64,000 bases of DNA, from contig WELA01008857.1 in NCBI GenBank assembly GCA_009602735.1, positions 55,799 to 119,798 of the forward strand, written 5' to 3'. This DNA comes from Mesotaenium endlicherianum. Lineage: Eukaryota; Streptophyta; Zygnematophyceae; Zygnematales; Mesotaeniaceae. Below the pieces are notes generated by a model, which was not told the origin of the DNA, ran no database searches, and saw only the letters and a list, made by a program, of their open reading frames with translations. Shown here in pieces: positions 9,841 to 20,900 of this stretch. The translations under genes and the position numbers were made by a program. Each line of letters starts with the position of its first letter. Position 1 is the stretch's first letter.

Positions 9841-11121
9841 ATGGCCGATCCTCAAGACCAACAGCAAGCTTTCGAAGGAAGCCCTTCCTCTCCAAGACAC
9901 CCTCCTCCAGCGCCGATGGGAGAGCCCACTCAAGAAAATCTGCAACAACAAGAAGCACCACAAGGAGGAGCACACCCTCCTCCAGCGTCGATGGGAGAGC
10001 CTACTCAAGGAAATCTGCAACAACAAGAAGCACCACAAGGAGGAGCACCGTCAAATCCCGTGGCAGCCGCTATAGCAAAGTTGACCCCACCACAAGGAGT
10101 TCCCGCAAATGAGTGGGCAGCCTTCCTAATGACCGTCCACAACCAAGTGGGCTTGGCCACCTATGAAGCAACCGTGCAAGCGTCAAGAGAAGCTATGGCT
10201 GCCATGGTTGCCCCTATTGCGAGCAATGCTCAAAATCCAGCCCCGGCTCAAGCGCCTCCACAAGAGCCAACGAGAGCAAGGAAACTCATCAAGCCCGGCA
10301 AACCCGACACTTTCAACCCCGGGAAAGGTGCCAACCTGAATTTATGGCTCTACCAAGTGGAGACGTACCTCGCGTTCCTTGAAGTACCCGAGGAGGACTA
10401 CGTTCCCTTTGCCGTTACCTTACTTAGAGGAGCAGCAACATCATGGTGGCGTAACTATCAAGCGGCTATATATCAAGCTATGGCGCACCCCATGCTCGGC
10501 CAAGAGCCCCCACCATCATATGCAAGATGGGCAGATTTTCGTGAGGCCCTCAAGAAGCAATTCATGCCCATCAATGCGGAGAAGATTGCCCGAGGAAAGC
10601 TCCACCATCTCAAGCAAACGACGTCCGTTCAAGAGTATACATCCAGATTTCACGCCCTCACTCTTGAGATCCCCAACATGTCTCTCGAGGAGAAGATTGA
10701 CCGTTACATCTTTGGCCTCAAACCCAAGGTGGCAAAGGAAGTGGAGTTACGCGACTTGACGGACTTCTCAAAGATCATTGAAGTGGCCCAAAAGGTGGAT
10801 ACCTTGGATTTCAAGCACTCCGTGCCTTCATCTTCACGGGTACCGACGACGCGGGTGTACGCAGCCCCTTCCACATCCGAATCTGGACCCACACCCATGG
10901 AAATCGGAGTTATTAAAAGGGACCCCGCGGCTGCCCGGAAGAGTGGAAGACCCTCCAATGACACTTATGATGCAAGAAACCAGCAAGGAGTGAAAGCAAG
11001 ACTCTCCCCGGCTGAAAAAGAAGCTCTCATGACGGCTGGACTATGCTTCTATTGCAAGGAAAAGGGCCATCGTGCACTTTCATGCCCCAAAAAGTTGTCA
11101 AAAAACGGACAGCGCCGGTAG
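9841..11121 (+). CDS. gag: Gag polyprotein of element C
   Basis: 426-residue capsid/nucleocapsid precursor. Near the N terminus, a 25-residue Pro/Gln-rich unit (containing GEPTQ and [12 protein letters not shown]) occurs twice in tandem, encoded by two 75-bp repeats at 9901-9975 and 9976-10050. The conserved gag core follows ([22 protein letters not shown]). A CCHC zinc knuckle [14 protein letters not shown] lies near the end. ATG 9841 is the first ATG after the PBS. The frame is open to TAG at 11119-11121 and overlaps pol at an AAAAAAC slip site. It would bind and package element RNA. Confidence 0.92.
   Translation: MADPQDQQQAFEGSPSSPRHPPPAPMGEPTQENLQQQEAPQGGAHPPPASMGEPTQGNLQQQEAPQGGAPSNPVAAAIAKLTPPQGVPANEWAAFLMTVHNQVGLATYEATVQASREAMAAMVAPIASNAQNPAPAQAPPQEPTRARKLIKPGKPDTFNPGKGANLNLWLYQVETYLAFLEVPEEDYVPFAVTLLRGAATSWWRNYQAAIYQAMAHPMLGQEPPPSYARWADFREALKKQFMPINAEKIARGKLHHLKQTTSVQEYTSRFHALTLEIPNMSLEEKIDRYIFGLKPKVAKEVELRDLTDFSKIIEVAQKVDTLDFKHSVPSSSRVPTTRVYAAPSTSESGPTPMEIGVIKRDPAAARKSGRPSNDTYDARNQQGVKARLSPAEKEALMTAGLCFYCKEKGHRALSCPKKLSKNGQRR
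11100..11106 (+). promoter_or_regulatory. -1 ribosomal frameshift site of element C
   Basis: AAAAAAC read as A AAA AAC in the gag frame, a canonical slippery heptamer, 12 bases before the gag stop codon. Slipping gives the pol frame, which continues with [11 protein letters not shown]. Confidence 0.7.
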
Positions 11122-14100
11122 GCCAGGAGCCTACCACCCCAAGACCCACTTCACGAGAAGGCAACACGCCAAGTGAGGTGGAGACCCCCGTTGAAGACGA
11201 CGTTCCAGCCCCAATGAGTTTGAGAGGTTACCTTGGAGGAGAGAAGGTCCACATCTTGGTGGATAGCGGAGCTCAAGGCAACTTCATTGCTGCAGATTTT
11301 GCCACCAAGCACGGTATTACTATGCGAACTCTTGACCACGACGAGGAGATTATGATGCCCGATGGATTCTCCTATACTACCCCTTCCAAGAAGACGTACC
11401 CCTTGGCACTCTCTATCAAGTCCTTCAAGGATAGAGTAGTGTTCTCCCCCATGCAATTGGGCAAGTACGACGTCATCCTAGGGACGCCTTGGTTGACCAA
11501 GCACAACCCCCAAGTTGATTGGAGGACCGGTACTATCAAGATCAAGAATGACATCACTTCAAGAATCTGTATTTTGCGCGCAATCCAGAATATCCAGACC
11601 CAAGACATCCAGAAGCCGGCACACGAGATACTATTGTCCGCCCTCCAACTCAAGAGACTTGTGAGGAAGGGACACGAGCTTCTTTTGGCCTTGATCACGC
11701 CAAAAGACATCAAGAAAGACATCGAGAGTCAAGAAGGCAGCCCCGTTCCCAAGGAGATACAAGAAGTCTTTGAGGACTACAAAGAAGTGTTCTCCCCGGA
11801 ATTGCCCAAGGGCCTACCCCCCAAAAGATTCGTAGACCACAAGATAGAGTTGGAGCCCGGAAGCAAGCCCATCTCTCGGCCTACGTTCAAAATGTCATAC
11901 ACGGAGCTAGACGAAGTCAAGAAGCAAATCAAGGAGCTACTGGAGCATGGCTTCATTCGACCTAGCAAGTCGCCATTTGGAGCCCCGGTGCTATTTGTCA
12001 AGAAGAAAGATGGTACCTTGAGGATGTGTGTGGACTATCGCGCCCTCAACAAGATCACCATCAAGAATCGATACCCGCTGCCGCGCATGGATGAGCTCAT
12101 GGACCGGCTGGTTGGAGCCAAGTACTTCACGAAGATTGACTTACGGAGCGGCTACGACCAGATTCGCATCGCAGAACAGGACATAGAGAAGACGGCATTT
12201 AGGACAAGATATGGACATTTTGAGTTCATGGTCCTGCCATTTGGACTCACCAACGCGCCAGCAACTTTCATGACTATGATGAACACCATATTTCAGCCCA
12301 TGTTGGACAGATTTGTGGTGGTATTCATCGATGGCATCCNNNNNNNNNNNNNNNNNNNNNNNNNNNNNNNNNNNNNNNNNNNNNNNNNNGAGCATGCGAG
12401 ACACTTGAAAGAAGTCCTCGAAGTATTGAAGCATAACAAGCTATTTGCGAAGGAGTCAAAGTGCGAGTTTGCCAAACAAGAAGTGGGGTTCCTAGGTCTC
12501 CACGTGACTGCTGATGGCATCAAGATGGACCCCAAGAAGACCACGGTGGTGGAGGAATGGCCAACCCCCACGACCAAGAAAGACCTCCAGTCATTCTTGG
12601 GATTTGCCAATTGGTACATAAAATTCATCCAAGGCTTCTCGCACATAGCAGCCCCCCTGACAGATCTACTCAAGAAGGACAGGCTATATACATGGACCGA
12701 GAAAGAGGAAGAGGCATTTCAAGAGTTAAAGCGAAGATTGACCACATCCCCGGTGCTCACACTCCCAAGTCCAAACCCAGATTGGCCCTTCCACGTCATC
12801 ACCGATGCATCTTCCTATGCAATAGGAGCAATCCTGCTTCAAGACCAAGGCAAGGGACTGCAGCCCATCGCCTACGAGTCAAGGAAGCTAAATCCAGCCG
12901 AGCAAAATTATACAACCACGGAGCGAGAGGCATTGGCGATTGTACATGCCTTGAAGGTTTGGCGCTGCTACGTTGAAGGACGCAAAGTACTGGTCACCAC
13001 GGACCACGAGGCGTTAAAGCACCTCCAGACGCAGCCGTATCTCTCAAGGAGACAAGCAAGATGGAGCGGATACTTGCAACAATACAACATCACGATTCAG
13101 TACCAGCCCGGCAAGACAAACCCGGCTGACCCCCTCTCAAGACTGCAATTAAATGCAGTGATGGTATCCCTGAAGACAGATCTGGAAGCTCGATTTTCAG
13201 CCGCCTATGAAAGAGACCCTTACTACAAGAACGGAGAAGCAGCCTTGGACCCATGCAAGAAGCAAGAAGGCAATTATTGGGTGAGGCAAGATACGGGCCA
13301 GAGATGTGTTCCTAATGACTTAGACCTCCGGCTCTTGCTTCTACGAGAAGCACACGACAACCCTCTTGGAGGACACTTTGGAATCCTAAGGACCACGGGC
13401 GTTCTAGCTAGGACTTATTGTTGGCCAGGCATGTCTAAGCAAGTCAAGGAGTACTGCAGGAGCTGTGACACATGCCAAAGAATCAAGCCATCATCGCAAA
13501 AGGCGGGAGGACTCCTCCAACCACTACCAATCCCCGAAAGACAATGGACGGACATCTCAATGGACCTTATCGTGGACTTGCCCGTGACACCTCGAGGCCA
13601 TAATGCAATACTCACGGTGGTGGACAGACTTACCAAGATGGCTCATTTTATTCCCACGACGACTAAGGCTACAGCACCACAACTTGCAAGACTCATCTTT
13701 GACAACATCTTCCGACTCCATGGACTACCATCAAGAATTGTGTCAGATAGAGATCCAAGATTCACAAGCCATTTCTGGAAAAATCTCTTCAAGAACTTGG
13801 GTACATCGCTGGATATGTCTACTGCCTACCACCCACAATCAGATGGGCAAACCGAGCGTATGAATCGTACCCTAAAGACCTCTCTAAAGGCCTACGTGTC
13901 TACCCTCGAGCAAGACTGGGACATGTACTTGACCCCCCTCGAGTTTGCCTACAACAACACTACGCAGGCCTCTACCCAAGAGTCCCCATTCTTCCTCAAC
14001 TATGGCTTCCATCCGACCACGCCACTGAGCTTCACGGCTGGCCATGATGAAGTACCTGCAGCCACAGATTTTATGGAGACATTAGAAGCAGCCCTTACAG

Positions 14101-14513
14101 CAGCGAAGAAAGCTCTACAACACGCGCAAGATGCTCAAGCAAGAGTGGCGAACAGATCCAGAAGAGAAATTACGTACAGAGTGGGTGACAACGTGTTACT
14201 ATCATCCAAGAACATTTCCCTGAACAACAGGCCTGCCGGCAGCAAGTTCTCTCCCAAGTATTTGGGACCCTTCAAGATTATCCAGCAAGTCAACCCCGTT
14301 GCTTTCAAGCTAGAACTTCCCCAGACTATGCACATCGACCCCGTATTCCACGCTTCCCTCTTCAAGCCGTATGTGCAACCCGACAACAAGTTCCCAGGAC
14401 GTGTGACAACCCCACCAGCCCCAACAATAGTGGATGATCATTTGGAGTACGAAGTGGAAGACATAGTGGCTATGAGAAATTTCAGGAGACAGCAGCAATA
14501 CTTGATCAAGTAG
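11100..14513 (+). CDS. pol: Pol polyprotein of element C, chromodomain truncated
   Basis: Made as a Gag-Pol fusion by -1 frameshifting. The domain order is aspartic protease ([10 protein letters not shown]), reverse transcriptase ([14 protein letters not shown]), RNase H ([19 protein letters not shown]) and integrase. The integrase shows the HHCC zinc finger with CRSCDTCQ, then [11 protein letters not shown] and [10 protein letters not shown]. The RT active site, normally FIDD, reads FIDG directly before a 50-base N run (12340-12389), so either the base call or the enzyme is defective there. The reading frame stops at TAG 14511-14513 inside the chromodomain, after YEVEDIV and YLIK, where a TGG (Trp of WKGY) is expected. 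Without the chromodomain, targeted integration would be lost. Confidence 0.88.
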   Translation, partial: KKRTAPVGQEPTTPRPTSREGNTPSEVETPVEDDVPAPMSLRGYLGGEKVHILVDSGAQGNFIAADFATKHGITMRTLDHDEEIMMPDGFSYTTPSKKTYPLALSIKSFKDRVVFSPMQLGKYDVILGTPWLTKHNPQVDWRTGTIKIKNDITSRICILRAIQNIQTQDIQKPAHEILLSALQLKRLVRKGHELLLALITPKDIKKDIESQEGSPVPKEIQEVFEDYKEVFSPELPKGLPPKRFVDHKIELEPGSKPISRPTFKMSYTELDEVKKQIKELLEHGFIRPSKSPFGAPVLFVKKKDGTLRMCVDYRALNKITIKNRYPLPRMDELMDRLVGAKYFTKIDLRSGYDQIRIAEQDIEKTAFRTRYGHFEFMVLPFGLTNAPATFMTMMNTIFQPMLDRFVVVFIDGIXXXXXXXXXXXXXXXXXEHARHLKEVLEVLKHNKLFAKESKCEFAKQEVGFLGLHVTADGIKMDPKKTTVVEEWPTPTTKKDLQSFLGFANWYIKFIQGFSHIAAPLTDLLKKDRLYTWTEKEEEAFQELKRRLTTSPVLTLPSPNPDWPFHVITDASSYAIGAILLQDQGKGLQPIAYESRKLNPAEQNYTTTEREALAIVHALKVWRCYVEGRKVLVTTDHEALKHLQTQPYLSRRQARWSGYLQQYNITIQYQPGKTNPADPLSRLQLNAVMVSLKTDLEARFSAAYERDPYYKNGEAALDPCKKQEGNYWVRQDTGQRCVPNDLDLRLLLLREAHDNPLGGHFGILRTTGVLARTYCWPGMSKQVKEYCRSCDTCQRIKPSSQKAGGLLQPLPIPERQWTDISMDLIVDLPVTPRGHNAILTVVDRLTKMAHFIPTTTKATAPQLARLIFDNIFRLHGLPSRIVSDRDPRFTSHFWKNLFKNLGTSLDMSTAYHPQSDGQTERMNRTLKTSLKAYVSTLEQDWDMYLTPLEFAYNNTTQASTQESPFFLNYGFHPTTPLSFTAGHDEVPAATDFMETLEAALTAAKKALQHAQDAQARVANRSRREITYRVGDNVLLSSKNISLNNRPAGSKFSPKYLGPFKIIQQVNPVAFKLELPQTMHIDPVFHASLFKPYVQPDNKFPGRVTTPPAPTIVDDHLEYEVEDIVAMRNFRRQQQYLIK
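12340..12389. other. Assembly gap inside RT of element C
   Basis: Fifty N. The surrounding pol frame is preserved across the gap, so the gap length is roughly right, but the catalytic RT segment cannot be judged. Confidence 0.95.
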
Positions 14514-14735
14514 AAAGGATATCCAGATTCAAAGAATAGTTAGGTGGCGGCGCACTACCTTGACAAAGTTCAGAGAAAGTTGAAGCGCTTCCATGCCGCC
14601 AACCCCCATCCTGGACCAGCCCCAAGTCTCTCTACTAGAAGCCCGAAGACTTTAGGGAGGCAGCCTGCCACCATCAAGAAGCAGCAGAAGACCCCTTGGA
14701 GGCAGCCTGCAAGAACAAGAAAGAGGAAAAATTGA
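14514..14735 (+). pseudogene. Chromodomain remnant and pol C-terminus of element C
   Basis: Continues in the pol frame after the TAG at 14511-14513: KGYPDSKNS, a second TAG at 14539-14541, then VAAHYLDKVQRKLKRFHAAN and a basic tail rich in Lys, Arg and Gln ending at 14735. Both stops sit where a Trp codon (TGG) is expected in chromodomains, so two G-to-A changes explain the loss. Confidence 0.75.
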
Positions 14736-15504
14736 CATTAGACACTCTTCTCTTCTCGCAGTTTCTGGATAAAAAACTAAAACTGCTACTGGTGATAGGT
14801 CTCTGGATAATAAATTCTTAAAATTTACCTGGCTGTAGTCCATGAGTAGCCGGTCATTTAGAGTCCAAGTTTGTTCAATTTGGAGCACTGGTGAGAGAGA
14901 TATGATGCTCTAAGTAGAAGGGGGTCAGGCTGCTGGCATTGTTAGGGCAGAATATGCCTTCTAACCTTGTGCCCTCCCCTGAACTTGGAATGCTCTGAAA
15001 CTCAAGACTCTGGTAGAACATTTTACAACGCCGAGTTTGAGACTTAGTTTGCAAAATTTGAAAAAGTATAGAAGGACTTATGATTTTCAGAAGTTTCTGC
15101 ACAGATTTGGAGGAGTGCCTACTCTCTCAGCTCTCAACGACAGTCCAGAAATTAGAATGCTCTCAAATTTGGTGACCCGATAGAGTTCTTTGACGCGGTC
15201 CATTTGGCACTCTAATTTTCAGATTTGGAGCAGTTCTGTGGCCGCTATGAATTTTTGAGTTCGTGGCAGATTCTAAGCCAACTTGTACAATTTTCTTTAT
15301 CATTAAGGAGTAGGCTAGCCAATAAGGTCACACCACCCACGACCTTGCCTAGTCCACCTTACATGTGTAGCACCTGACTTGGCGCCTTGGACTAATCCTC
15401 TTCACATGTGTGGCATCTGACTTGAAGCTGTTGACTAGTCTGCACCACATGTGTAAGACCTGACTTGACGCGCCGAGACGTCGCTTTTTCTATTGGGGGG
15501 GTGA
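14736..15504 (+). other. 3' untranslated region and polypurine tract of element C
   Basis: About 770 bp without an open frame. It ends in ATTGGGGGGGTGA (15492-15504), the likely polypurine tract next to the 3' LTR. Three 43-bp tandem repeats lie at 15350-15478. Confidence 0.7.
15350..15478 (+). repeat. Three 43-bp tandem repeats upstream of the 3' LTR of element C
   Basis: Units at 15350-15392, 15393-15435 and 15436-15478. All have exactly 43 bases and share the core ACATGTGT followed by CTGACTTG. They are diverged from one another, so the array is old. The core CACATGTG in two of the units is a palindrome and could bind a dimeric protein; this is inference. Confidence 0.8.
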
Positions 15505-15670
15505 TGTAGTGATTTGAGTTATTATATATCAGTTTGCATATATTTTAATATTTTCAAATATATTTGGAGTAGTATTGTGTGGATTGAAGTGTGAATAGGT
15601 ACTCTAGTAACTTGGTTCATGTCCTTTGAACCTTCTAAGGCATTTTCGAAGTTAGAGGAAAGACCTAGAA
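15505..15670 (+). repeat. 3' LTR of element C, left part
   Basis: First 166 bases of the LTR, up to and including TAGAA (15666-15670), the target duplication made by insertion of copy B. The LTR resumes at 24487. Confidence 0.92.
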
Positions 15671-16389
15671 TGTAATGAATCAGTATATTAGTGGATATAA
15701 TATTCATTTAAATATAATAGTAATTAAGTTCAGCCTGCTGAACTTTAGTTAATAGTCAGTTTGCTGGACTTTACATAATTATCAGTTTAATGACTCAACC
15801 GGAAGCAGCAAGCTGAAGTCCATATAAGTCAGCTTGCTGACCCATTCTTTGTCGGCCAGCTGACTTCCGTACTCGGTAGCAGCGAACTGCCTTGATATGC
15901 ATCTAAGTGCGATATGCTAGATGAATAGCCAGATGACATCCCTATGATGGATGGCTATTCGGGATGATGGGAGATGGCGGTGGATTTGGTTAACCGAGGT
16001 CCTACCAACGTGGTTAACTCCCGGGTAGGCGGTGCCATCGCACTGACCGTTGAACAGTAAACTCATTCCATGTACATACACTAGGCATTGCTCTCGGGTT
16101 CGGCATTCGGAAACGAGGCCAACTCTCTTGTACAGCTTACTGAGAGAGATCTGAATCCAAGGCGAGAAGCCATTGATACGCACTGTCTTCTGACCTTGCT
16201 TATGTATGAGTTTACTGATTTGCATTATTGATGCGAGTTTACTCTCATTTGACTGACGAGTATTAGTCACTGCTAGTGTGTTGTCCTTTGCCGTTAAACC
16301 AGTTAACGGAAAATACCATAAAGATTACTTGCTGATATAAAGATCTTTATTAATTGTTAATCGCCTATTTGGTAAGTCGATTCATTTCA
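15671..16389 (+). repeat. 5' LTR of copy B
   Basis: 719 bp, TGTAATGAATC...TTCATTTCA. The first 170 bases hold several copies of a CAGC/GCTG word, two of them as dyads: GTTCAGCCTGCTGAAC (15728-15743) and GTCAGCTTGCTGAC (15828-15841). These could be binding sites of the element promoter. Confidence 0.93.
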
Positions 16390-16390
16390 G

Positions 16391-16402
16391 TGGTATCGGA
16401 GC
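16391..16402 (+). promoter_or_regulatory. Primer binding site of copy B
   Basis: TGGTATCGGAGC one base after the LTR; complementary to the 3' end of an initiator-Met-type tRNA with one difference from the common plant PBS. Confidence 0.85.
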
Positions 16403-16423
16403 AGTTATCACAGTCTTCTTTGT

Positions 16424-17902
16424 ATGGTAAGGACAAGGTCTCAAACTAGCAACTCCCGAGACATGGAGAACCAGGATAACGAGAATGTCGAAAACCAGGC
16501 GGAAAGCCATGTAGCGGGAAACCGTACCTATTCGGAAGCAGTAGCGGATACTGCAGCTAGGGAGGCTGCAGATGAGGCAGCTGCTATTGCCTCAGTCGCA
16601 GCTCAGCAAGCTGAGGAGGAGATAGCCAGACTAGAAGCTGAACAAGTAGCAAAGGCCGCTGAAGATATACAAAGGAGGGAAGGACAGCCAGCTGACGAGC
16701 GCACTGTTGAAGAACTTATGGCATCAAGGGCCAATGTTCTGAACCCACCTCCTGCCGTACAACTCAATGTACCCCTAGGTCAAATACGTGACCGGCTGAA
16801 TGCGGCAGGAATTGCTGCTGCAGGAGCAAGAGGGATTGTTGAGGACACTACTCAGCGAGTAGATGCCAATGCTGCTGCTGCATTTGCTAATCTACCACCC
16901 CAAAATGTAGACTTGGGAGCATTGTTCGTTCAGATGCAGTCGCAAATGGCGACCATGTATCAGTCCCAGCAGGAGGACAAAAGAATCATAATGTCCCTAC
17001 TCCGGGACAGAGACCAACTGGGGTCTCACACCACTAGTGGTGGTGGCCGAGGGCCTAGTAAGCCCAAGCCGAAACCTCCCCAGGACTATGATCCTGAGGG
17101 AAACAGAAAATATTACCTGATCAAGTTTCTCGCGGATGTTGAGCAGTGGCTGGAGAACTACCCAGAACTGCAAGATTACGAGAAGGTCAGGCACACCGGT
17201 GCGCTACTGAAAGGCAGTGCCGCAGACTGGTGGCTTTACTGGAAGGAAGAGCGTAAGGCTCGGCAACTCGGTGACCCTACGTGGGTAGAGTTTGTCGAGA
17301 AGTTGCATGAGAAGTTTGATGTCATCAACCAGCAGGAGAAAGCTATCTATGCGATGATCTCCCTGACACTGAAGCAGACCACTTCAGTTGCTGAGTTTGC
17401 TCAAAAGTTCCAAGAGAACATGATGAAGCAGCCTGATTTGCCAGAACGGTATAGGATAGCATACTTCAGGTATGGCTTGAAATCCGAGGTCTCTGGTCAT
17501 TTTGCTGAGAAAAAGTATGAGAAACTGGCTGACTTGATCCAGGATGCTGACGCCTGGGATCAGCAGCAGTTCAATCACAAGCGCCAGAGTAACGCTTTGG
17601 TGTCTAAGATTGTCAAAAAGCCCCACGGTTCCTACAATGCAGTTGAAGGAGACCAGGCTGAGGATAATCAGGGTGATGAATATGAGTATGAGTACAATGC
17701 TATTCAGTCTAGAGGTAGAGGTGGTCCCTCTCGAGGTGGCTATGGAAGGGGTGGTGGTAGGACTAAGCCGAGACCAGCCTCAGCAAAATCTACTTGCTAC
17801 CATTGTCAGCAGAAAGGCCACTACAGAGAACAGTGTCCGGTCAAGCACCTGCCTAAGGTCGAGAGAAAAGACCAGCCTTTAAAAGACAGCAACAGTCAGT
17901 AA
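16424..17902 (+). CDS. gag: Gag polyprotein (copy B)
   Basis: 492 residues. The N-terminal third is Ala/Glu-rich and probably helical (motif [19 protein letters not shown]). The conserved gag core follows with [20 protein letters not shown] and [13 protein letters not shown] Gly/Arg-rich RGG stretch ([14 protein letters not shown]) and one CCHC knuckle from about residue 458 ([14 protein letters not shown]) end the protein. ATG 16424 is the first ATG after the PBS and opens with MVRTRSQ, a common start of plant gypsy Gag. The protein assembles virus-like particles and binds element RNA (family knowledge). It is identical in sequence to the Gag of copy E. Confidence 0.95.
   Translation: MVRTRSQTSNSRDMENQDNENVENQAESHVAGNRTYSEAVADTAAREAADEAAAIASVAAQQAEEEIARLEAEQVAKAAEDIQRREGQPADERTVEELMASRANVLNPPPAVQLNVPLGQIRDRLNAAGIAAAGARGIVEDTTQRVDANAAAAFANLPPQNVDLGALFVQMQSQMATMYQSQQEDKRIIMSLLRDRDQLGSHTTSGGGRGPSKPKPKPPQDYDPEGNRKYYLIKFLADVEQWLENYPELQDYEKVRHTGALLKGSAADWWLYWKEERKARQLGDPTWVEFVEKLHEKFDVINQQEKAIYAMISLTLKQTTSVAEFAQKFQENMMKQPDLPERYRIAYFRYGLKSEVSGHFAEKKYEKLADLIQDADAWDQQQFNHKRQSNALVSKIVKKPHGSYNAVEGDQAEDNQGDEYEYEYNAIQSRGRGGPSRGGYGRGGGRTKPRPASAKSTCYHCQQKGHYREQCPVKHLPKVERKDQPLKDSNSQ
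17878..17884 (+). promoter_or_regulatory. -1 ribosomal frameshift site (copy B)
   Basis: TTTAAAA, in the gag frame T TTA AAA, 15 bases before the gag stop TAA (17900-17902). The pol frame has a stop (TAA of GCCTAAGG) a little upstream, so pol can only be entered near here. Confidence 0.75.
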
Positions 17903-20900
17903 TCCAGTCTACTGACTGTGAGGATGCTAGAGATAGTGAGTCGTCACTAGCTGCCCTCGTAGCAGGTATTATGGGTCCTGCTGAACTGGATTCACTATGC
18001 ATGCCTGACAACCAGATAAAGGAGACCATCAGCAATATAGACGTCCAGAGAGTGCACACTCTGGATGCTCTTGTTCCACCTGATGTCCAACATTTCTTTG
18101 CTACGTCAGGAGAACAATGCGAAAGTCAGGAAAAGACAGTCCCCCCTATCCTACTGCATTGCATGATTGCAGGTAGGAAGGTGAGGGCATTTGTTGACGG
18201 AGGGGCGTCACATACTTTTATCCACAAGGACTTAGTTAAGCGGCTAAGGCTGCCTACTGTCACCCAAGGGAATAGAAAAATATTCCTTGGAGATGCCTCA
18301 AGTATCCCGGGAGGAGTTATAACCAAGCCTATTGAGGTCCAGTTAGGTTCTGGCATTGCAGTTCTAACTGAAACGCTTACATTTGAGGTACTCAACACTG
18401 GCTTTTATGATCTCGTGCTAGGCAGGTCCTGGCTTAATAGACATCAAGCTGAAGTGTGTTGGAGCAGAGGTACAGTTAAAGTGAGAGGAGCCAGTGATGG
18501 GCAGACTGACTTGGCACCCACCAGTGCTCTTCCTCTTGTCCTGTGTGGATGGCAAATGAAGGAAAAGAAGAGGCTTCCAGAAGGATGCAAGTTGCTGAAT
18601 GCAATGGAGTTCGTCAAAAGCTGGAACCAGAAGGAAGACAGAATGTTCTGTCTGCTGCTAAGAGAGGTACCTCCTCAACCTGAAGAAGTGGTTGAGAAAA
18701 AGGTACACCCTCCGGAACACCCTACTGCTGCAAACATTGTTGCTCAGTACACGGATGTGTTTAATATGCCTCCAGGACTACCCCCTAAGCGGGAAGTAGA
18801 TCATAGGATTGATTTATTACCTGGTAGCCAGCCACCCTGGCAACGCACGTATGGCTTGTCTTATTTGGAGAGTGAGGAGTTGAAAACACAGATTGCAGAG
18901 CTGGAGGAAAATGGTTACATTTCTCCCAGTAAATCACCGTACGGCGCACCTATCCTATTTGTTAAGAAAAAGGATGGCAGTATGCGGATGTGTGTGGATT
19001 ACAGAGCCCTGAACAGAATTACAGTAAAGAACAAGTATGCTTTACCCAGAATCGAGGACTTGCTTGATACCCTGTCTGGCGCTAAGGTGTTCAGTAAGAT
19101 AGATCTCAAGAGTGGTTATCATCAAATCAGAATTGCTGAGGGGGATGAACACAAGACTGCTTTCCGCACACGTTATGGACACTATGAGTTCAACGTGATG
19201 CCATTTGGACTGACTAATGCTCCTGCTACCTTTATGGGTGCTATGAATGACATTTTCAGACCTTATTTGGATAAGTTTGTGCAAGTTTTCCTGGATGATA
19301 TTTTAATTTTCTCTAAAGATGAAGCTCAGCACACTGAACACTTAAAGAAAGTGCTGGACACTCTGCGGAAAAATCACTTGTATGCTAAAATGAGCAAGTG
19401 TGATTTCTTTAAGGAAAGTATTGAATTCTTAGGCCACGTTGTCAGTAAAGAGGGCATCAGTGTGGATCCTAAGAAAGTCCAGACCATAAGGGACTGGCCA
19501 GTACCACAGTCTGTCTCTGAAGTTAGATCCTTCCTCGGGTTGGCTAACTACTATAGGAGATTTATTGAGAATTATTCCACAAAGGCCAGTAAACTGACTG
19601 ACCTTACTAAGAAAGACATCGGGTATGTGTGGGGGGAAGAGCAGCAGGCTGCCTTCCAGACCCTTAAAGATGCCCTTTGTTCTGCCCCAGTGCTAGCCGT
19701 GTATGACCCCAGCAAACCGGTGCAGGTGGTTACTGATGCCTCTGATTTTGCCATGGGTGCTATTTTGTTGCAGCCTGCTGACAAAACCACAAAGGATGGT
19801 AAGGTACGGCAGGAGTGGCATCCTGTGTTGTATGAGTCTATGAAATTTAATCCAGCGGAGATTAATTACTCAGTGCATGATAAAGAGCTGCTAGCTATCA
19901 TTCATGTACTCAAACAGTGGAGAGCATACTTACATGGTAAAGCTTTTAAGGTGATTACAGATCATCTAGCTCTGACCCACTTTCAGAAGAAGTCCAAGCT
20001 GTCGAGGAGGGAGAACCGCTGGAGCCAGATGCTGGAGCAGTTCCAAGTCCAGATCGACTACAAACCAGGGAAGTTGAATCCTGCTGATGCACTCTCTAGA
20101 AGACCTGACTTGCAAGAAAGGAACTTTAGTCAGCATGCTGTAGATAAAGTCCTGTGTGCACTCACTTCACTAAAGGTGAAAAAGTCCTTCCTTGAACAAC
20201 TTAGGAAAGCCTACCTTTCTGACCCAACATTTGAGCCCAGCCCCACTACTGGTATGTGTCGTGCTACCGCACTCGGGTATAAGCTCAAGGGAGGGGTCTG
20301 GGTGACTGAAACCACTTCAGGCAGGCTGAAGCTGGTCATTCCTAATAATTTGGAAATAAGGTCTCTCTTACTGAGTCAAGCTCATGACAGTCTCCTGGGT
20401 GGACATTTGGGGCAGGCCAAAACTGTTGGCAAACTGGCAAAACATTATCATTGGGAGGGGTTACCCCGGGAGGTCTTGAAATATGTCAAGTCCTGTGACC
20501 AGTGTCAGAGAAATAAGTCTCGGCACACACCACCCGGAGGTCTCTTGCAACCGCTACCCATCCCAGCGGGACGCTGGGAAACTATATCCATGGACTGGGT
20601 GGTCTCACTACCAAGAACTGCCAACGGGCATGATTCAATACTGGTAGTCGTGGATAAACTGACAAAAATGGTCATTTTTATCCCCACAACTGTCAAAGTG
20701 ACTGCACTCGAAACAGCGAGACAGTTTTACAACCATGTAGTATGCCAACATGGGCTCCCTTCTAATATCATCTCAGACAGAGACTCAAAATTCACCTCTA
20801 AGTTCTGGAGAGCTTTAATGGGGTTAATGGGAGTCAAACAGCTGCTCAGCACAGCAAACCACCCTCAGACTGATGGGCAGACTGAAAGAACTAACCGAGT

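Noticed and set aside
15821-15830. CATATAAG in the LTR as a TATA box
   Set aside because: Copies A and F lack it at this place (they have CAACTTAAGTC-like or CAACATAGATC sequence), so it is not a conserved promoter element of the family.
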